From CAYVQU01 sp964453155 (lineage in GTDB: Bacteria > Chloroflexota > Anaerolineae > Anaerolineales > UBA11858), in assembly GCA_964453155.1 (NCBI GenBank), contig CAYVQU010000031.1, positions 1 to 38,800 on the forward strand: a DNA stretch of 38,800 nucleotides. The letters run 5' to 3'. Positions within the stretch are counted from its first letter, which is position 1, and the number at the start of each line of letters is the position of its first letter. Positions 9,163 to 17,591 of this stretch are shown in pieces. The notes beneath the pieces are model-generated. The model saw nothing but the letters and a program-made list of their open reading frames with translations, had not been told where the DNA came from and searched no databases. The position numbers and the translations under genes are program-made.

Positions 9163-10422
9163 ATGAAGAGGTCAATCATGGTTGGCATCCTTGTAGGGGC
9201 GATTTTTCTTTTAGGAAGTTGCTCTCCTGGAAATACCCCCCAGCGGACGGAATCTGATTTCATTTATCTGCCTGGTGAATCCCAATTTGACATTGAAACT
9301 TTTATCCAGGCCGAGATCGAGCGGGAACAAATCCCAGGGCTAGCCGTGGCGGTGATTGTCGGGGACGAAGTGGTCTGGGCCCAAGGATTTGGGGTCCGAA
9401 ATACCAAAACCCAAGCACCGGTCACTACGTCAACGCCGTTTCGCTTGGCCTCCGTCAGCAAACTTTTCACCGGAACTGCGATGATGATGGCCTGGGAACG
9501 GGGGGCCTTTGAATGGGTGGCGGATAACAATGATTATCTTCCTTTCGAAGTTGAGAATCCCCTCAAAGCACCAGAACCCATCACCCCCTTAAATCTGGCG
9601 ACTCATACTTCGGGCATCGTCGAAAATGGAGCCATTGTCCAGTGTGCGACGTACTATTTCGATGAGAATGAGCACCCCGCCAGCCTGGCAAATTGGGTCA
9701 AAGAAAAAATCGTCTGCCCAAACCTAACCCCGCTGGAGTCGGGAACCTACCTCGAAGAATATCTGACATCCACCGGGGATCTTTATGATGAAAACCTGAA
9801 CTTCACGACACCCGACAAATTCTCCTATACCAATGCTGGCACTGCCTTGGCGGGTTATCTGGTAGAAACCAGCACAGGCATCCCTTTTGATACCTATCTT
9901 GAAGAAAACATCTTCCAACCTTTGGCAATGGAAAACACCCGCATCGGTTTTAAAGATTTTGATCCCGCTGAAATCGCCTATCCCCATATCCCGGATGGAG
10001 ATCAGATCATCCCCATGCCGCCCTATACCTATGCGCCCTGGCCCGCGGGTGGGGTCTGGTCCAACGTCGAGGACCTAGCCAAATTTCTGATCGTGATTAT
10101 GAATGCGGGGCAATATGAGGGCGGCCAAATTCTGAGCGCGGCTTCGGTAAAAATGATGCTGACTCCGGTTTATGATGATAATCAGGCTATATTCTGGTAT
10201 CACGGCCGCCAACGTTGGGGACGCGGCGTTCACATTCTGAAAGGGCATATCGGCCAAAATTACGGGGTCGCCACGCTGATGTTCTTCGAACCAGCCGCGG
10301 ATACCGGCGTGATCGTCCTTTCCAATCTCCAGGAACGCAGTCGCAGAGCTGGCGCGTTCAAGGTCATGCTAACATTGTTCGAACACAGCGAAGTTCTGGC
10401 TGAGTATTCAGAAACTGAATAA
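9163..10422 (+). CDS. beta-lactamase-family serine hydrolase, lipoprotein
   Basis: A 419-residue protein of the class C beta-lactamase / penicillin-binding-protein-like / esterase family. The start at 9163 gives a clean lipoprotein signal peptide (MKRSIMVGILVGAIFLLGSC, lipobox Cys20), and GGAGCAGGG lies just upstream; an upstream extension to 9049 would spoil the signal. The three active-site motifs are present: SVSK (Ser97, Lys100), YTN near residue 225 and HIGQN near 361. It should be an outward-facing membrane-anchored peptidase, esterase or amidase. The substrate is not predictable, and antibiotic resistance should not be assumed. Confidence 0.88.
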   Translation: MKRSIMVGILVGAIFLLGSCSPGNTPQRTESDFIYLPGESQFDIETFIQAEIEREQIPGLAVAVIVGDEVVWAQGFGVRNTKTQAPVTTSTPFRLASVSKLFTGTAMMMAWERGAFEWVADNNDYLPFEVENPLKAPEPITPLNLATHTSGIVENGAIVQCATYYFDENEHPASLANWVKEKIVCPNLTPLESGTYLEEYLTSTGDLYDENLNFTTPDKFSYTNAGTALAGYLVETSTGIPFDTYLEENIFQPLAMENTRIGFKDFDPAEIAYPHIPDGDQIIPMPPYTYAPWPAGGVWSNVEDLAKFLIVIMNAGQYEGGQILSAASVKMMLTPVYDDNQAIFWYHGRQRWGRGVHILKGHIGQNYGVATLMFFEPAADTGVIVLSNLQERSRRAGAFKVMLTLFEHSEVLAEYSETE

Positions 10423-10463
10423 ATCTAGAGTGATACCCCCTGATTGCTGAAAATCTTGGGATA

Positions 10464-10731
10464 CCACGAATAAAACGAATTGCACGAATTTTAGGATTAT
10501 TGTGTTAGTCAAAAGAAGCTTGAACACTTTTTTTCACCGCGGAGACGCGGAGTTCGCAGAGTTCTTCTCAAGTAGGCGTGAAAATCTCTGCGCGCTCGGC
10601 GTCCCCCCGCACCGCTTCGCTCTCGGGGCGGTGTGTGGTGTTCAACCTTCTGTTGATGATTCCAGAATATTAGGATTATTAGAAGAACGCCATTCGCGGT
10701 ATTTGTATAATTCGTGACATTCGTGTTTTAT
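10464..10731. repeat. CACGAATAAAACGAAT-family inverted repeat, split by another repeat
   Basis: The left arm (10464-10501) contains CACGAATAAAACGAATTGC and TTTTAGGATTATT. The right arm (10660-10731) contains ATTAGGATTATTAG and AATTCGTGACATTCGTG. Between them sits an unrelated repeat (10535-10640). An intact relative is at 11721-11809. The whole 430-bp gap 10423-10852 shows no credible gene. Confidence 0.6.
10535..10640. repeat. CGCGGAGACGCGGAG-family repeat inserted in another repeat
   Basis: The left arm, CACCGCGGAGACGCGGAG plus GCAGAG words, is imperfectly complementary to CTCTGCGCGCTCGGCGTC and CCCCGC downstream. A second small stem CACCGC/GCGGTG follows (10610-10633). It interrupts the 10464-10731 element. 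Confidence 0.5.
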
Positions 10732-10852
10732 TTTTTCGTCTCTTCCTTCAGCCCTACCCGGCGACAAGCAAACCAACAAATAAACTCCCCAAATTGACAT
10801 TGACCGATTAAAATAATCCCATGAATAACCCCACTTTAGAAGAGGAAACATT

Positions 10853-11716
10853 ATGCTTTTTGGTTCTGGAAAATACACTTACAAATTAGATCCCGACTGG
10901 CCCAAATTCCCCGCGAATATCCCCTGGGGATGGGTGGCCGGGGTAGCCTGCGACTCCCAAGATCGGGTTTTTGTTTACTCACGAAGTGAACACCCTTTAG
11001 CTGTTTTTGACCGGGAGGGCAACTTAATCGAAACCTGGGGTGCTGACATTCTCGAAGACGCCCATGGAATTTATATCGATGGCGACGATAACGTCTGGTT
11101 GACGGATCACACCACCCACTGTGTCTACAAATTCGATGCAACCGGTGAGTTAGAAATGGTCATCGGCACTCACGGTCAAGCAGCAAAAACCGCTGGCGAT
11201 CCGTTCCGCGCCCCGACGAATTTAGCAATTGCCTCTACCGGGGATCTATTCATCTCCGACGGCTATGAAAACTATCGGGTTCACAAATATTCACCTGAAG
11301 GAGAACACCTGCTCTCTTGGGGTGCAGATGGCACCGGTCCCGGAGAATTTGCCCGGCCCCACAACGTCCGCATTGACCGCTACGATCGAGTCTGGATCTG
11401 CGACCGCGAGAATTACCGCATTCAAATTTTCGACCTGGATGGGAATTTCCTGACCGAGTGGAAAGATATCCAATATCCTGGCGGCATCTACTTCGATCCC
11501 CACGACGATATTGTCTACATCGCCGAGATGGACCGCCAGATCAGTATTTACACCTTGGAGGGCAAGTTGGTCACCCAATGGGGCGGATTAGCCGCAAGCA
11601 CCGCTCCCGGCGAGTTCCTGGCCTTCCCCCACGATATCTGGGCCGACTCGCACAGTGATCTCTACGTCACCGAGGTCGGCGAAGATGCCCGGATGTGGAA
11701 GTATATTCGGCAGTAA
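10853..11716 (+). CDS. NHL-repeat beta-propeller protein
   Basis: The protein has 287 residues built of about six NHL-type blades. Recurrent blade signatures are W.AGVACDSQDRVFVYSR, AHGIYIDGDDNVWLTD, PTNLAIASTGDLFISDG, PHNVRIDRYDRVWICDREN and FPHDIWADSHSDLYVTE. This is the fold of peptidyl-alpha-hydroxyglycine alpha-amidating lyase and SMP-30-like proteins; the enzyme activity, if any, is not clear. There is no signal peptide, so it is probably cytoplasmic. GAGGAAA 6 nt upstream supports the ATG. Confidence 0.85.
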   Translation: MLFGSGKYTYKLDPDWPKFPANIPWGWVAGVACDSQDRVFVYSRSEHPLAVFDREGNLIETWGADILEDAHGIYIDGDDNVWLTDHTTHCVYKFDATGELEMVIGTHGQAAKTAGDPFRAPTNLAIASTGDLFISDGYENYRVHKYSPEGEHLLSWGADGTGPGEFARPHNVRIDRYDRVWICDRENYRIQIFDLDGNFLTEWKDIQYPGGIYFDPHDDIVYIAEMDRQISIYTLEGKLVTQWGGLAASTAPGEFLAFPHDIWADSHSDLYVTEVGEDARMWKYIRQ

Positions 11717-11720
11717 AACC

Positions 11721-11809
11721 CGAATTTTCACGAATAAAACGAATGGCACGAATTATTTTTGGATATTGCTTTTATTCGTGCCATTCGAAACAATCGTTCA
11801 ATTCGTGTT
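11721..11809. repeat. CGAATGGCACGAAT inverted repeat
   Basis: A perfect 14-bp stem, CGAATGGCACGAAT (11740-11753) with ATTCGTGCCATTCG (11774-11787), is flanked by further ACGAAT/ATTCGT words. It lies just after the propeller gene and may serve as its terminator. It is the same family as the split repeat at 10464-10731. Confidence 0.75.
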
Positions 11810-11841
11810 CTACCTTTAATTTTTAAGGAGAATTTACACCC

Positions 11842-13299
11842 ATGAAAATTCAAACCCCCGAATGGGTCAAACACGCTGTTTTTTACCAGATTTTCCCCGA
11901 TCGCTTTGCCCGCAGCGAGCGCACCCCCCATCCCCCCGGATTGAATCTCAAACCTTGGGGCACCGCACCGGAAGAGCAAGGTTTTCAGGGTGGAGATTTG
12001 TATGGCGTCATCGAAAAACTCGATTATCTCCAGGATTTGGGGATTAACGCCATCTATTTCAACCCCATTTTTTCATCGGCCGCCAACCACCGTTACCACA
12101 CCTTCGACTTTTACCAGGTCGATCCGCTTTTAGGCGGGAACGAAGCCTTGAGAGAACTTCTCGATGAAGCCCACAAACGCGACATCCGGATCGTCCTCGA
12201 CGGCGTTTTCAACCACGCCAGCCGCGGATTCTGGCAGTTCCACCACATCCTCGAGACGGGTGGCAACTCTCCCTATATCGATTGGTTCGTGATCCAAGAT
12301 TGGCCCCTGCGTCCCTACCAACACTCAAAAAAGAACCCGATCAATTACCAATCCTGGTGGGATAACGCGGCCTTGCCTGAATTCAACACCGACAACCCCG
12401 CGGTGCGTGCATACATTTTCGACATCGCCAAATATTGGCTCGAATTCGGCATCGACGGCTGGCGGTTAGACGTCCCCGGTGACATCGATGATGACTCGTT
12501 CTGGCAGGAATTTCGCCAGGTAGTCAAAGGGGTCAACCCCGAGGCCTATATCTGCGGCGAAATCTGGACGGATTCGCGGCGCTGGCTGCAAGGTGATCAA
12601 TTCGACGCGGTCATGAACTATATTTTCACTTCCCCGACATTGAGCTTTTTCGGCGGGAAAACCTTAAACCCAACTTATTCACACAATCACCTGACACTAA
12701 AGAAAATCAAAGCGAAGAAATTCGCTGAGATGATCGAAGCGATGTACGGCCTCTACGATTGGGAAATCAACTACGCCCAGATGAATATGCTCGACAGCCA
12801 CGACATGGCCCGGGCACTCTACATCGTTGGGGAGGATAAATCGGCCCTAAAATTGTCGATCCTGGCGATGATGACGCTCCCCGGCGCGCCTTGTATCTAC
12901 TATGGGGATGAAGTTGGTCTCTCGGCTGCGGGTGACCCCTTCTGTCGGGAAGCTTTCCCCTGGCATGCTCAAGACTTTTGGGATCGCGATCTTCTCGCCC
13001 ATTATCAAGATGCCATCGCCCTGCGGAATGGTTATGAGGTGCTGCGGACCGGTTCTTTTGAGACCATTTACGCCGAGGGCAATGTCTACGCCTGTGTTCG
13101 GAAACTAGAGGGAGAACAGGCCATTGTCGTTTACAACGCCTCGAAGAAAGAACAGTCTGTGACTCTGCCAACAACCTCCTCCGATGCCGATTTTGTTCAA
13201 GCCTGGCCGCATCATACCGATATTAAGGTTCAACCGGAAGCAGATTCCATCACGCTGACCCTGCCTGCCAGAGATGGGGTAGTCTTAACTAGCAAATAG
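11842..13299 (+). CDS. GH13 alpha-glycosidase (neopullulanase/cyclomaltodextrinase-like)
   Basis: A 485-residue cytoplasmic TIM-barrel enzyme. The GH13 catalytic set is complete: nucleophile Asp210 (GWRLDVPGD), acid/base Glu240 (ICGEIW) and transition-state Asp321 (LDSHDM), with conserved VFNHASRGFW. The C-terminal beta domain is short, and the N-terminal CBM34-like domain of classical neopullulanases is missing. The expected reaction is hydrolysis or transglycosylation of maltodextrins, cyclodextrins or pullulan; the exact substrate is uncertain. AAGGAG upstream supports the start. It fits with the trehalose synthase, beta-phosphoglucomutase and amylosucrase elsewhere in the window. Confidence 0.9.
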   Translation: MKIQTPEWVKHAVFYQIFPDRFARSERTPHPPGLNLKPWGTAPEEQGFQGGDLYGVIEKLDYLQDLGINAIYFNPIFSSAANHRYHTFDFYQVDPLLGGNEALRELLDEAHKRDIRIVLDGVFNHASRGFWQFHHILETGGNSPYIDWFVIQDWPLRPYQHSKKNPINYQSWWDNAALPEFNTDNPAVRAYIFDIAKYWLEFGIDGWRLDVPGDIDDDSFWQEFRQVVKGVNPEAYICGEIWTDSRRWLQGDQFDAVMNYIFTSPTLSFFGGKTLNPTYSHNHLTLKKIKAKKFAEMIEAMYGLYDWEINYAQMNMLDSHDMARALYIVGEDKSALKLSILAMMTLPGAPCIYYGDEVGLSAAGDPFCREAFPWHAQDFWDRDLLAHYQDAIALRNGYEVLRTGSFETIYAEGNVYACVRKLEGEQAIVVYNASKKEQSVTLPTTSSDADFVQAWPHHTDIKVQPEADSITLTLPARDGVVLTSK

Positions 13300-13306
13300 A
13301 AAATAT

Positions 13307-13364
13307 GACACGGATCACATGGATTTTCAACTTTAGAATCCGTGTGATCCGTGGAATCCGTGTC
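13307..13364. repeat. ACACGGATCACATGGATT inverted repeat
   Basis: GACACGGATCACATGGATT (13307-13325) pairs with the right arm (13337-13364), which carries the CCGTG word three times (AATCCGTGTGATCCGTGG and then AATCCGTGTC). It separates two convergent genes and probably acts as a terminator-like hairpin. Confidence 0.7.
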
Positions 13365-13372
13365 CAAAAATG

Positions 13373-14539
13373 TTAGTCTAGAATTCGCCTCCCTCTGGCA
13401 ATCCCAACCAGGATAACTGCCACGCCCAAAGCCAAAAAGCTGACAACAAAAATTGACCGAGGGGAAATGGCATCCAGGAGCCAGCCTCCCAAGGGTCCGC
13501 CTAAGAGCGGAGCAAGGCCGAACATCGCCACCGAGCGTAAAGATTGGGCTGTAGTAACCCATTCCTGGGGTGCGCGCTCATTTACAATCCGAACGATGTT
13601 CGGAAAAAACAGTCCAAACCCTAACCCCTTGAAAACGGCCAGGGGAAGCAGCACCCACGCCGCCGGAGCCAGCGAGTATCCGATATAGGCCACAATCAAC
13701 AAGCCTAAAGATAATATCAGGGTATAAGCGTTATTGAGACGTAGGGCAACTTTGTGACCAAATTGCATCGTCAAAATCTCACTCGAAGCTGAGAATCCAA
13801 TCAAGAATCCGACCAACATATTTCCGCCACCAAGATACAGGACGTAGATTCCTTCAAAGTTGCGCGCCATACTATCGGAAATCCCCATCAGAAACGCGAT
13901 AATAATCAGAAGAACCATGCCAACATCGCGAAAAACAGTGGAGACTGGTTGTCGTTCCGATTGAGACGCGCGCAATCCTGGGTTCAGACTACTGCCGATG
14001 ACAAAAATAGGAATGAATAATAACGCCCCGATCAGAAACATCGGAGAAAATTCAAACCGCTGCCAGATCACCCCAAACAAAGATGCACTGGCCGCAAATC
14101 CAATCGAACCCCACAAGCGCATACTGCCGTAGTTGAGTTGGTGCGTAGCCGCCATGTTCGCAATCAAACCATCCGCGATCGACAAGATTGGGCTAGCAAA
14201 AAACGCCATACCAGCCAACACCAGTGCGATCATGACAAACGTGGGCGGGAATTTCAACAGAAAAACGAATATGGCGGTTCCCAAAATCGAAATTTGCATC
14301 ACCTGGATGCGCCAGCCCCGGCGGTCTGCCAGCGCAGACAGGGGAGTAGCAAATAAGAAATTCATCAGGGGGAAGAAAGTTGCCAAAATCCCGATTTGCT
14401 GGCCCGTAAAACCCAAATCAAGGTAGTAAATGTTCAAGAATGGGCCAAACGACCCCATGCACAAGAAAAAGGCCAGATAATACAGCCCCCCGCGTTGCGC
14501 TGGGCTGAGTGTTTGGCGGATATGCTGGAATACCGTCAT
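13373..14539 (-). CDS. MFS transporter
   Basis: About 388 residues with around 12 hydrophobic segments. The N-terminal half has GLYYLAFFLCMGSFGPFLNIYYL and the MFS loop-2/3 feature LSALADRRGWR, matching the PucC/nucleoside-H+-symporter-like branch (MFS_1_like). The substrate is unknown. I prefer the start at 14539 over 14608 because TACAAT ends 7 nt upstream, the same leaderless geometry seen at 57-74 and 33150-33162; neither start has a good ribosome binding site. It is divergent from the PPK2 gene. Confidence 0.8.
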   Translation of the reverse strand: MTVFQHIRQTLSPAQRGGLYYLAFFLCMGSFGPFLNIYYLDLGFTGQQIGILATFFPLMNFLFATPLSALADRRGWRIQVMQISILGTAIFVFLLKFPPTFVMIALVLAGMAFFASPILSIADGLIANMAATHQLNYGSMRLWGSIGFAASASLFGVIWQRFEFSPMFLIGALLFIPIFVIGSSLNPGLRASQSERQPVSTVFRDVGMVLLIIIAFLMGISDSMARNFEGIYVLYLGGGNMLVGFLIGFSASSEILTMQFGHKVALRLNNAYTLILSLGLLIVAYIGYSLAPAAWVLLPLAVFKGLGFGLFFPNIVRIVNERAPQEWVTTAQSLRSVAMFGLAPLLGGPLGGWLLDAISPRSIFVVSFLALGVAVILVGIARGRRILD

Positions 14540-14644
14540 GATATCAATTGTATCCCGAATAACACCTAGAAAAACGAATTTCGCTAAGTTAAAGAATGAT
14601 AATGGCAACCTTGATCCTACTCAAGTTCATTTGTTGACCTTCGC

Positions 14645-14673
14645 TTGAGTTCTACCCAAATTTCCTGTATACT
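14645..14673 (+). promoter_or_regulatory. sigma-70-type promoter of the PPK2 gene
   Basis: TTGAGT (14645-14650), a 17-nt spacer and TATACT (14668-14673) predict transcription from about 14680, leaving a leader of about 37 nt with the ribosome binding site. Confidence 0.6.
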
Positions 14674-14716
14674 CTTTAGTAGGAATTATCGCCCATTCAT
14701 GTGGAGAGGAGCCCCA

Positions 14717-15619
14717 ATGACTGAACAAGAAAATGTTCCCACCGAAGAAGTTGAAGTTGTCGCCGGCGGTGATGGTCAACCGGAAGCGGAAGCTTTGGAA
14801 AAACCAAAGAAGAAAAAGAAACGCAAAAAAATCAAAGAAAAGGCCTATCTCAAAGAGCTGGAGTGCCTGCAAACCGAATTGGTCAAACTCCAGCAATGGG
14901 TAATCGCTGAACAGATGAGAGTGGTCGTTATTTTTGAGGGGCGTGACACGGCGGGCAAAGGGGGCATCATCAAACGGATCATGGAACGCCTCAATGGCCG
15001 GCATGCCCGCGTGGTAGCCCTGGGCGTTCCCACTGAGCGGGAGCGGGGTCAATGGTATTTCCAGCGCTACATTCAACACCTGCCCACGGCCGGAGAAATT
15101 GTGCTCTTCGACCGCAGTTGGTACAACCGAGCCAACGTTGAGCGGGTCATGGGCTTCTGTACCGAAGATGAATATTGGGAATTTCTGCGTTCCTGCCCCG
15201 AATTTGAACGGATGCTGGTTCGTTCGGGGATCAAAATTGTTAAATACTGGCTTTCAGTGAGCGATGACGAACAGGAACGCCGGTTCCAGGCCCGCATTCA
15301 CGACCCCATGCGGCGCTGGAAATTGAGCGAGATGGATTTGTCGGCGCGGTCCAAGTGGGTCGAATACTCCCACGCGAAAGATGAGATGTTTAAATACACC
15401 GACATCAAACAATCGGCCTGGTACGTGGTCAATGCCGACGTCAAAAAACATGCCCGGCTGAACACCATGGCCCATCTCTTAAGTCTGTTCCCTTATGAAG
15501 ATCTGACCCCGGAACCGATCAAACTCCCGCCTCGCCAGGAAAACTACGGTTACGTCCGACCACCGATGGAGGATCAGACTTTCGTTCCCCAGGTTTACCC
15601 GCGGCCTGAAGATCTGTAA
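14717..15619 (+). CDS. ppk2: polyphosphate kinase 2 family protein
   Basis: The protein has 300 residues. After an acidic and then Lys-rich tail (KPKKKKKRKKIKEK), the PPK2 core shows Walker A GRDTAGKGG, the lid Arg-rich region, Walker B EIVLFDRSWYNRA, and the family motif with WYVVNADVKKHARLN. PPK2 enzymes transfer phosphate between polyphosphate and nucleotides; class I members mostly regenerate ADP/GDP to NTP. The start at ATG 14717 follows GAGAGGAG. The long charged N-terminal tail is unusual but seen in some members. Confidence 0.93.
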   Translation: MTEQENVPTEEVEVVAGGDGQPEAEALEKPKKKKKRKKIKEKAYLKELECLQTELVKLQQWVIAEQMRVVVIFEGRDTAGKGGIIKRIMERLNGRHARVVALGVPTERERGQWYFQRYIQHLPTAGEIVLFDRSWYNRANVERVMGFCTEDEYWEFLRSCPEFERMLVRSGIKIVKYWLSVSDDEQERRFQARIHDPMRRWKLSEMDLSARSKWVEYSHAKDEMFKYTDIKQSAWYVVNADVKKHARLNTMAHLLSLFPYEDLTPEPIKLPPRQENYGYVRPPMEDQTFVPQVYPRPEDL

Positions 15620-15642
15620 AAAATAAGTCACAAAAGATACTC

Positions 15643-15690
15643 GTAAACAGGTATACAGGTGAAAATAAGTAACCCTGTCTACCTGTTTAC
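15643..15690. repeat. GTAAACAGGTATACAGG inverted repeat
   Basis: GTAAACAGGTATACAGGT (15643-15660) pairs, with one mismatch, with ACCCTGTCTACCTGTTTAC (15672-15690). It lies after the PPK2 gene and may terminate it. Confidence 0.7.
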
Positions 15691-15735
15691 TTTGTCTACC
15701 GGATCACACCCCCCTGACATTGGAGAACCTGACCT

Positions 15736-17352
15736 ATGAACACTTTATGGTACAAAGACGCTGTTTTTTATGAAGTTTACATCCGCGCCTACCGGGATTC
15801 CAACGGCGACGGACATGGCGACATCGCCGGGTTAACCGAGAAACTCGACTACATCAAAGACTTGGGCGTTGATTGCATCTGGATGCTGCCGATGTACCCC
15901 TCCCCCCTGGTCGATGATGGCTATGATATCGCCGATTATTACGGCATCCACCCCGATTATGGCACCGTGGAGGATTTCAAAAACCTCATAAAGGAAGCCC
16001 ATGCCCGTGGGATCAAAGTGGTCGCCGATTTAGTACTCAACCACACCTCGGACCAACACCCTTGGTTCCAAGCTGCCCGACAGGACAAAAACTCGAAATA
16101 TCGCGATTACTACGTTTGGTCTGATACCGATCAAAAATATCTCGAAACCCGGATTATATTCCTGGATCACCAACCTTCCAATTGGGCCTGGGACGAGGTC
16201 GCGGGTCAATATTTCTGGCACCGTTTTTACGCCGAGCAGCCTGACTTGAACTTCGACAATCCCGAAGTCCGCGCGGAAATGAAGAAGGTCGCCAGTTTCT
16301 GGCTCGATATGGGCATCGACGGTTTTCGGGCCGACGCCGTCCCCTACTTGATCGAACGCGAGGGAATGTCCAACGAAAATTTGCCCGAAACCCATGAATA
16401 CCTAAAAGAACTCCGGGCTTATATCGATGAGCATTATCCCGGTCGAATTCTGCTGTGCGAAGCCAATATGTGGCCCGAGGATGTGCATCCCTATTTTGGC
16501 GATCCCAACACACCCGGACAGGCCGAATTCCAGATGGGGTTTCACTTCCCCATCATGCCGCGGGTTTATATGGCGATCCGCAAAGGCGATGTCAGTGACA
16601 TGGTTGAGATCCTCAACCGCACCCCCGAGATCCCCGAGGAATGTCAGTGGTGCTCGTTCCTGCGAAATCATGACGAACTGACTCTCGAAATGGTCACCGA
16701 AGAAGACCGCCAGTGGATGTGGCAGGAATATTCACCTGAACCCCGGATGCGGCTCAACCTGGGCATCCGCCGCCGCCTGGCTCCCCTGCTCGACAACGAC
16801 CGCCGCAAAATTGAGATCGCCAACTCGATTCTGTTTACCCTGATCGGCTCCCCCATCATCTATTATGGGGACGAAATCGGGATGGGCGACAACATCTGGT
16901 TGGATGACCGCAACGGCGTGCGCACCCCCATGCAGTGGGAAGCCACCCCCGCAGCCGGATTCTCAGACGCCGATCCTGAGGGATTCTTCGCCCCAGTGAT
17001 CAATACCCCGCCCTACGGCCCCGAGACAGTCAACGTCGCGGCCCAACAGGCTGACCCCAACTCATTATTCAACGCCCTAAAAAAGATGGTCGCGGCCCAT
17101 AAAACCCACCAGGCCTTCGGCTGGGGCAGCTTCCAATGGGTCGCTGTCGGCACCACCGCGGTCGCAGCTTATCTCCGCGAATACCAGGGCGAGAAAATCC
17201 TGATACTTAACAACCTTACAGACCAAGACCAGTCCATATCGTTCCCCTTTGAACTTCCTGCGAACACCAAAAACATTCTGACAGGAGACTCCCTCTACTC
17301 GCCACCCACCACCCTCCACCCCTACCAATATCTCTGGCTAAAACTAGCGTAA
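15736..17352 (+). CDS. treS: trehalose synthase / maltose alpha-D-glucosyltransferase
   Basis: A 538-residue GH13 protein with the TreS signature throughout: WYKDAVFYEVYIRAYRDSNG, DGYDIADYYGIHPDYG, NHTSDQHPWF. Catalytic residues are Asp200 (GFRADAVPYL), Glu242 (CEANMWPED) and Asp313 (RNHDELTLEM). TreS interconverts maltose and trehalose, linking osmoprotection to glucan use. The C-terminal maltokinase found fused in some species is absent. TTGGAGAA upstream supports the start. Confidence 0.93.
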   Translation: MNTLWYKDAVFYEVYIRAYRDSNGDGHGDIAGLTEKLDYIKDLGVDCIWMLPMYPSPLVDDGYDIADYYGIHPDYGTVEDFKNLIKEAHARGIKVVADLVLNHTSDQHPWFQAARQDKNSKYRDYYVWSDTDQKYLETRIIFLDHQPSNWAWDEVAGQYFWHRFYAEQPDLNFDNPEVRAEMKKVASFWLDMGIDGFRADAVPYLIEREGMSNENLPETHEYLKELRAYIDEHYPGRILLCEANMWPEDVHPYFGDPNTPGQAEFQMGFHFPIMPRVYMAIRKGDVSDMVEILNRTPEIPEECQWCSFLRNHDELTLEMVTEEDRQWMWQEYSPEPRMRLNLGIRRRLAPLLDNDRRKIEIANSILFTLIGSPIIYYGDEIGMGDNIWLDDRNGVRTPMQWEATPAAGFSDADPEGFFAPVINTPPYGPETVNVAAQQADPNSLFNALKKMVAAHKTHQAFGWGSFQWVAVGTTAVAAYLREYQGEKILILNNLTDQDQSISFPFELPANTKNILTGDSLYSPPTTLHPYQYLWLKLA

Positions 17353-17419
17353 CCCACTCAACATTCCACCGCAGAGCGGATGGAACGAGAGGAAATCCGA
17401 AAACATAGTCTTTAAGGTC

Positions 17420-17550
17420 CACCCTTCGATACGCGATAACATATCCAAAGAACTCCAGCATCCTGAGTAGTGCAAAACAAAGTGAAGCACTTACACCAGC
17501 GCCAGTACCGCAGGTATAGGTGTCGAAGGGTGCGGCCGCTACTCAGGATG
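17420..17550. repeat. two crossed inverted repeats (interleaved)
   Basis: CACCCTTCGA (17420-17429) is complementary to TCGAAGGGTG (17523-17532). CATCCTGAGTAG (17459-17470) is complementary to CTACTCAGGATG (17539-17550). The arms alternate A-B-A'-B', so they cross instead of nesting. A small AGTGC/GCACT stem lies in the middle. The gap 17353-17591 contains no credible gene. Confidence 0.75.
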
Positions 17551-17591
17551 TAACATCCAACCAATCATCACTACCCACAACGAGACCCTCA

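Noticed and set aside
10502..10717. Small ORF between lipoprotein and propeller genes
   Set aside because: It runs entirely through inverted-repeat sequence and has no ribosome binding site or recognisable protein pattern.
17520..17591. Longer N-terminus for the MATE protein
   Set aside because: The extension is encoded by the crossed inverted repeats and is hydrophilic and non-homologous; the start at 17592 fits the family.
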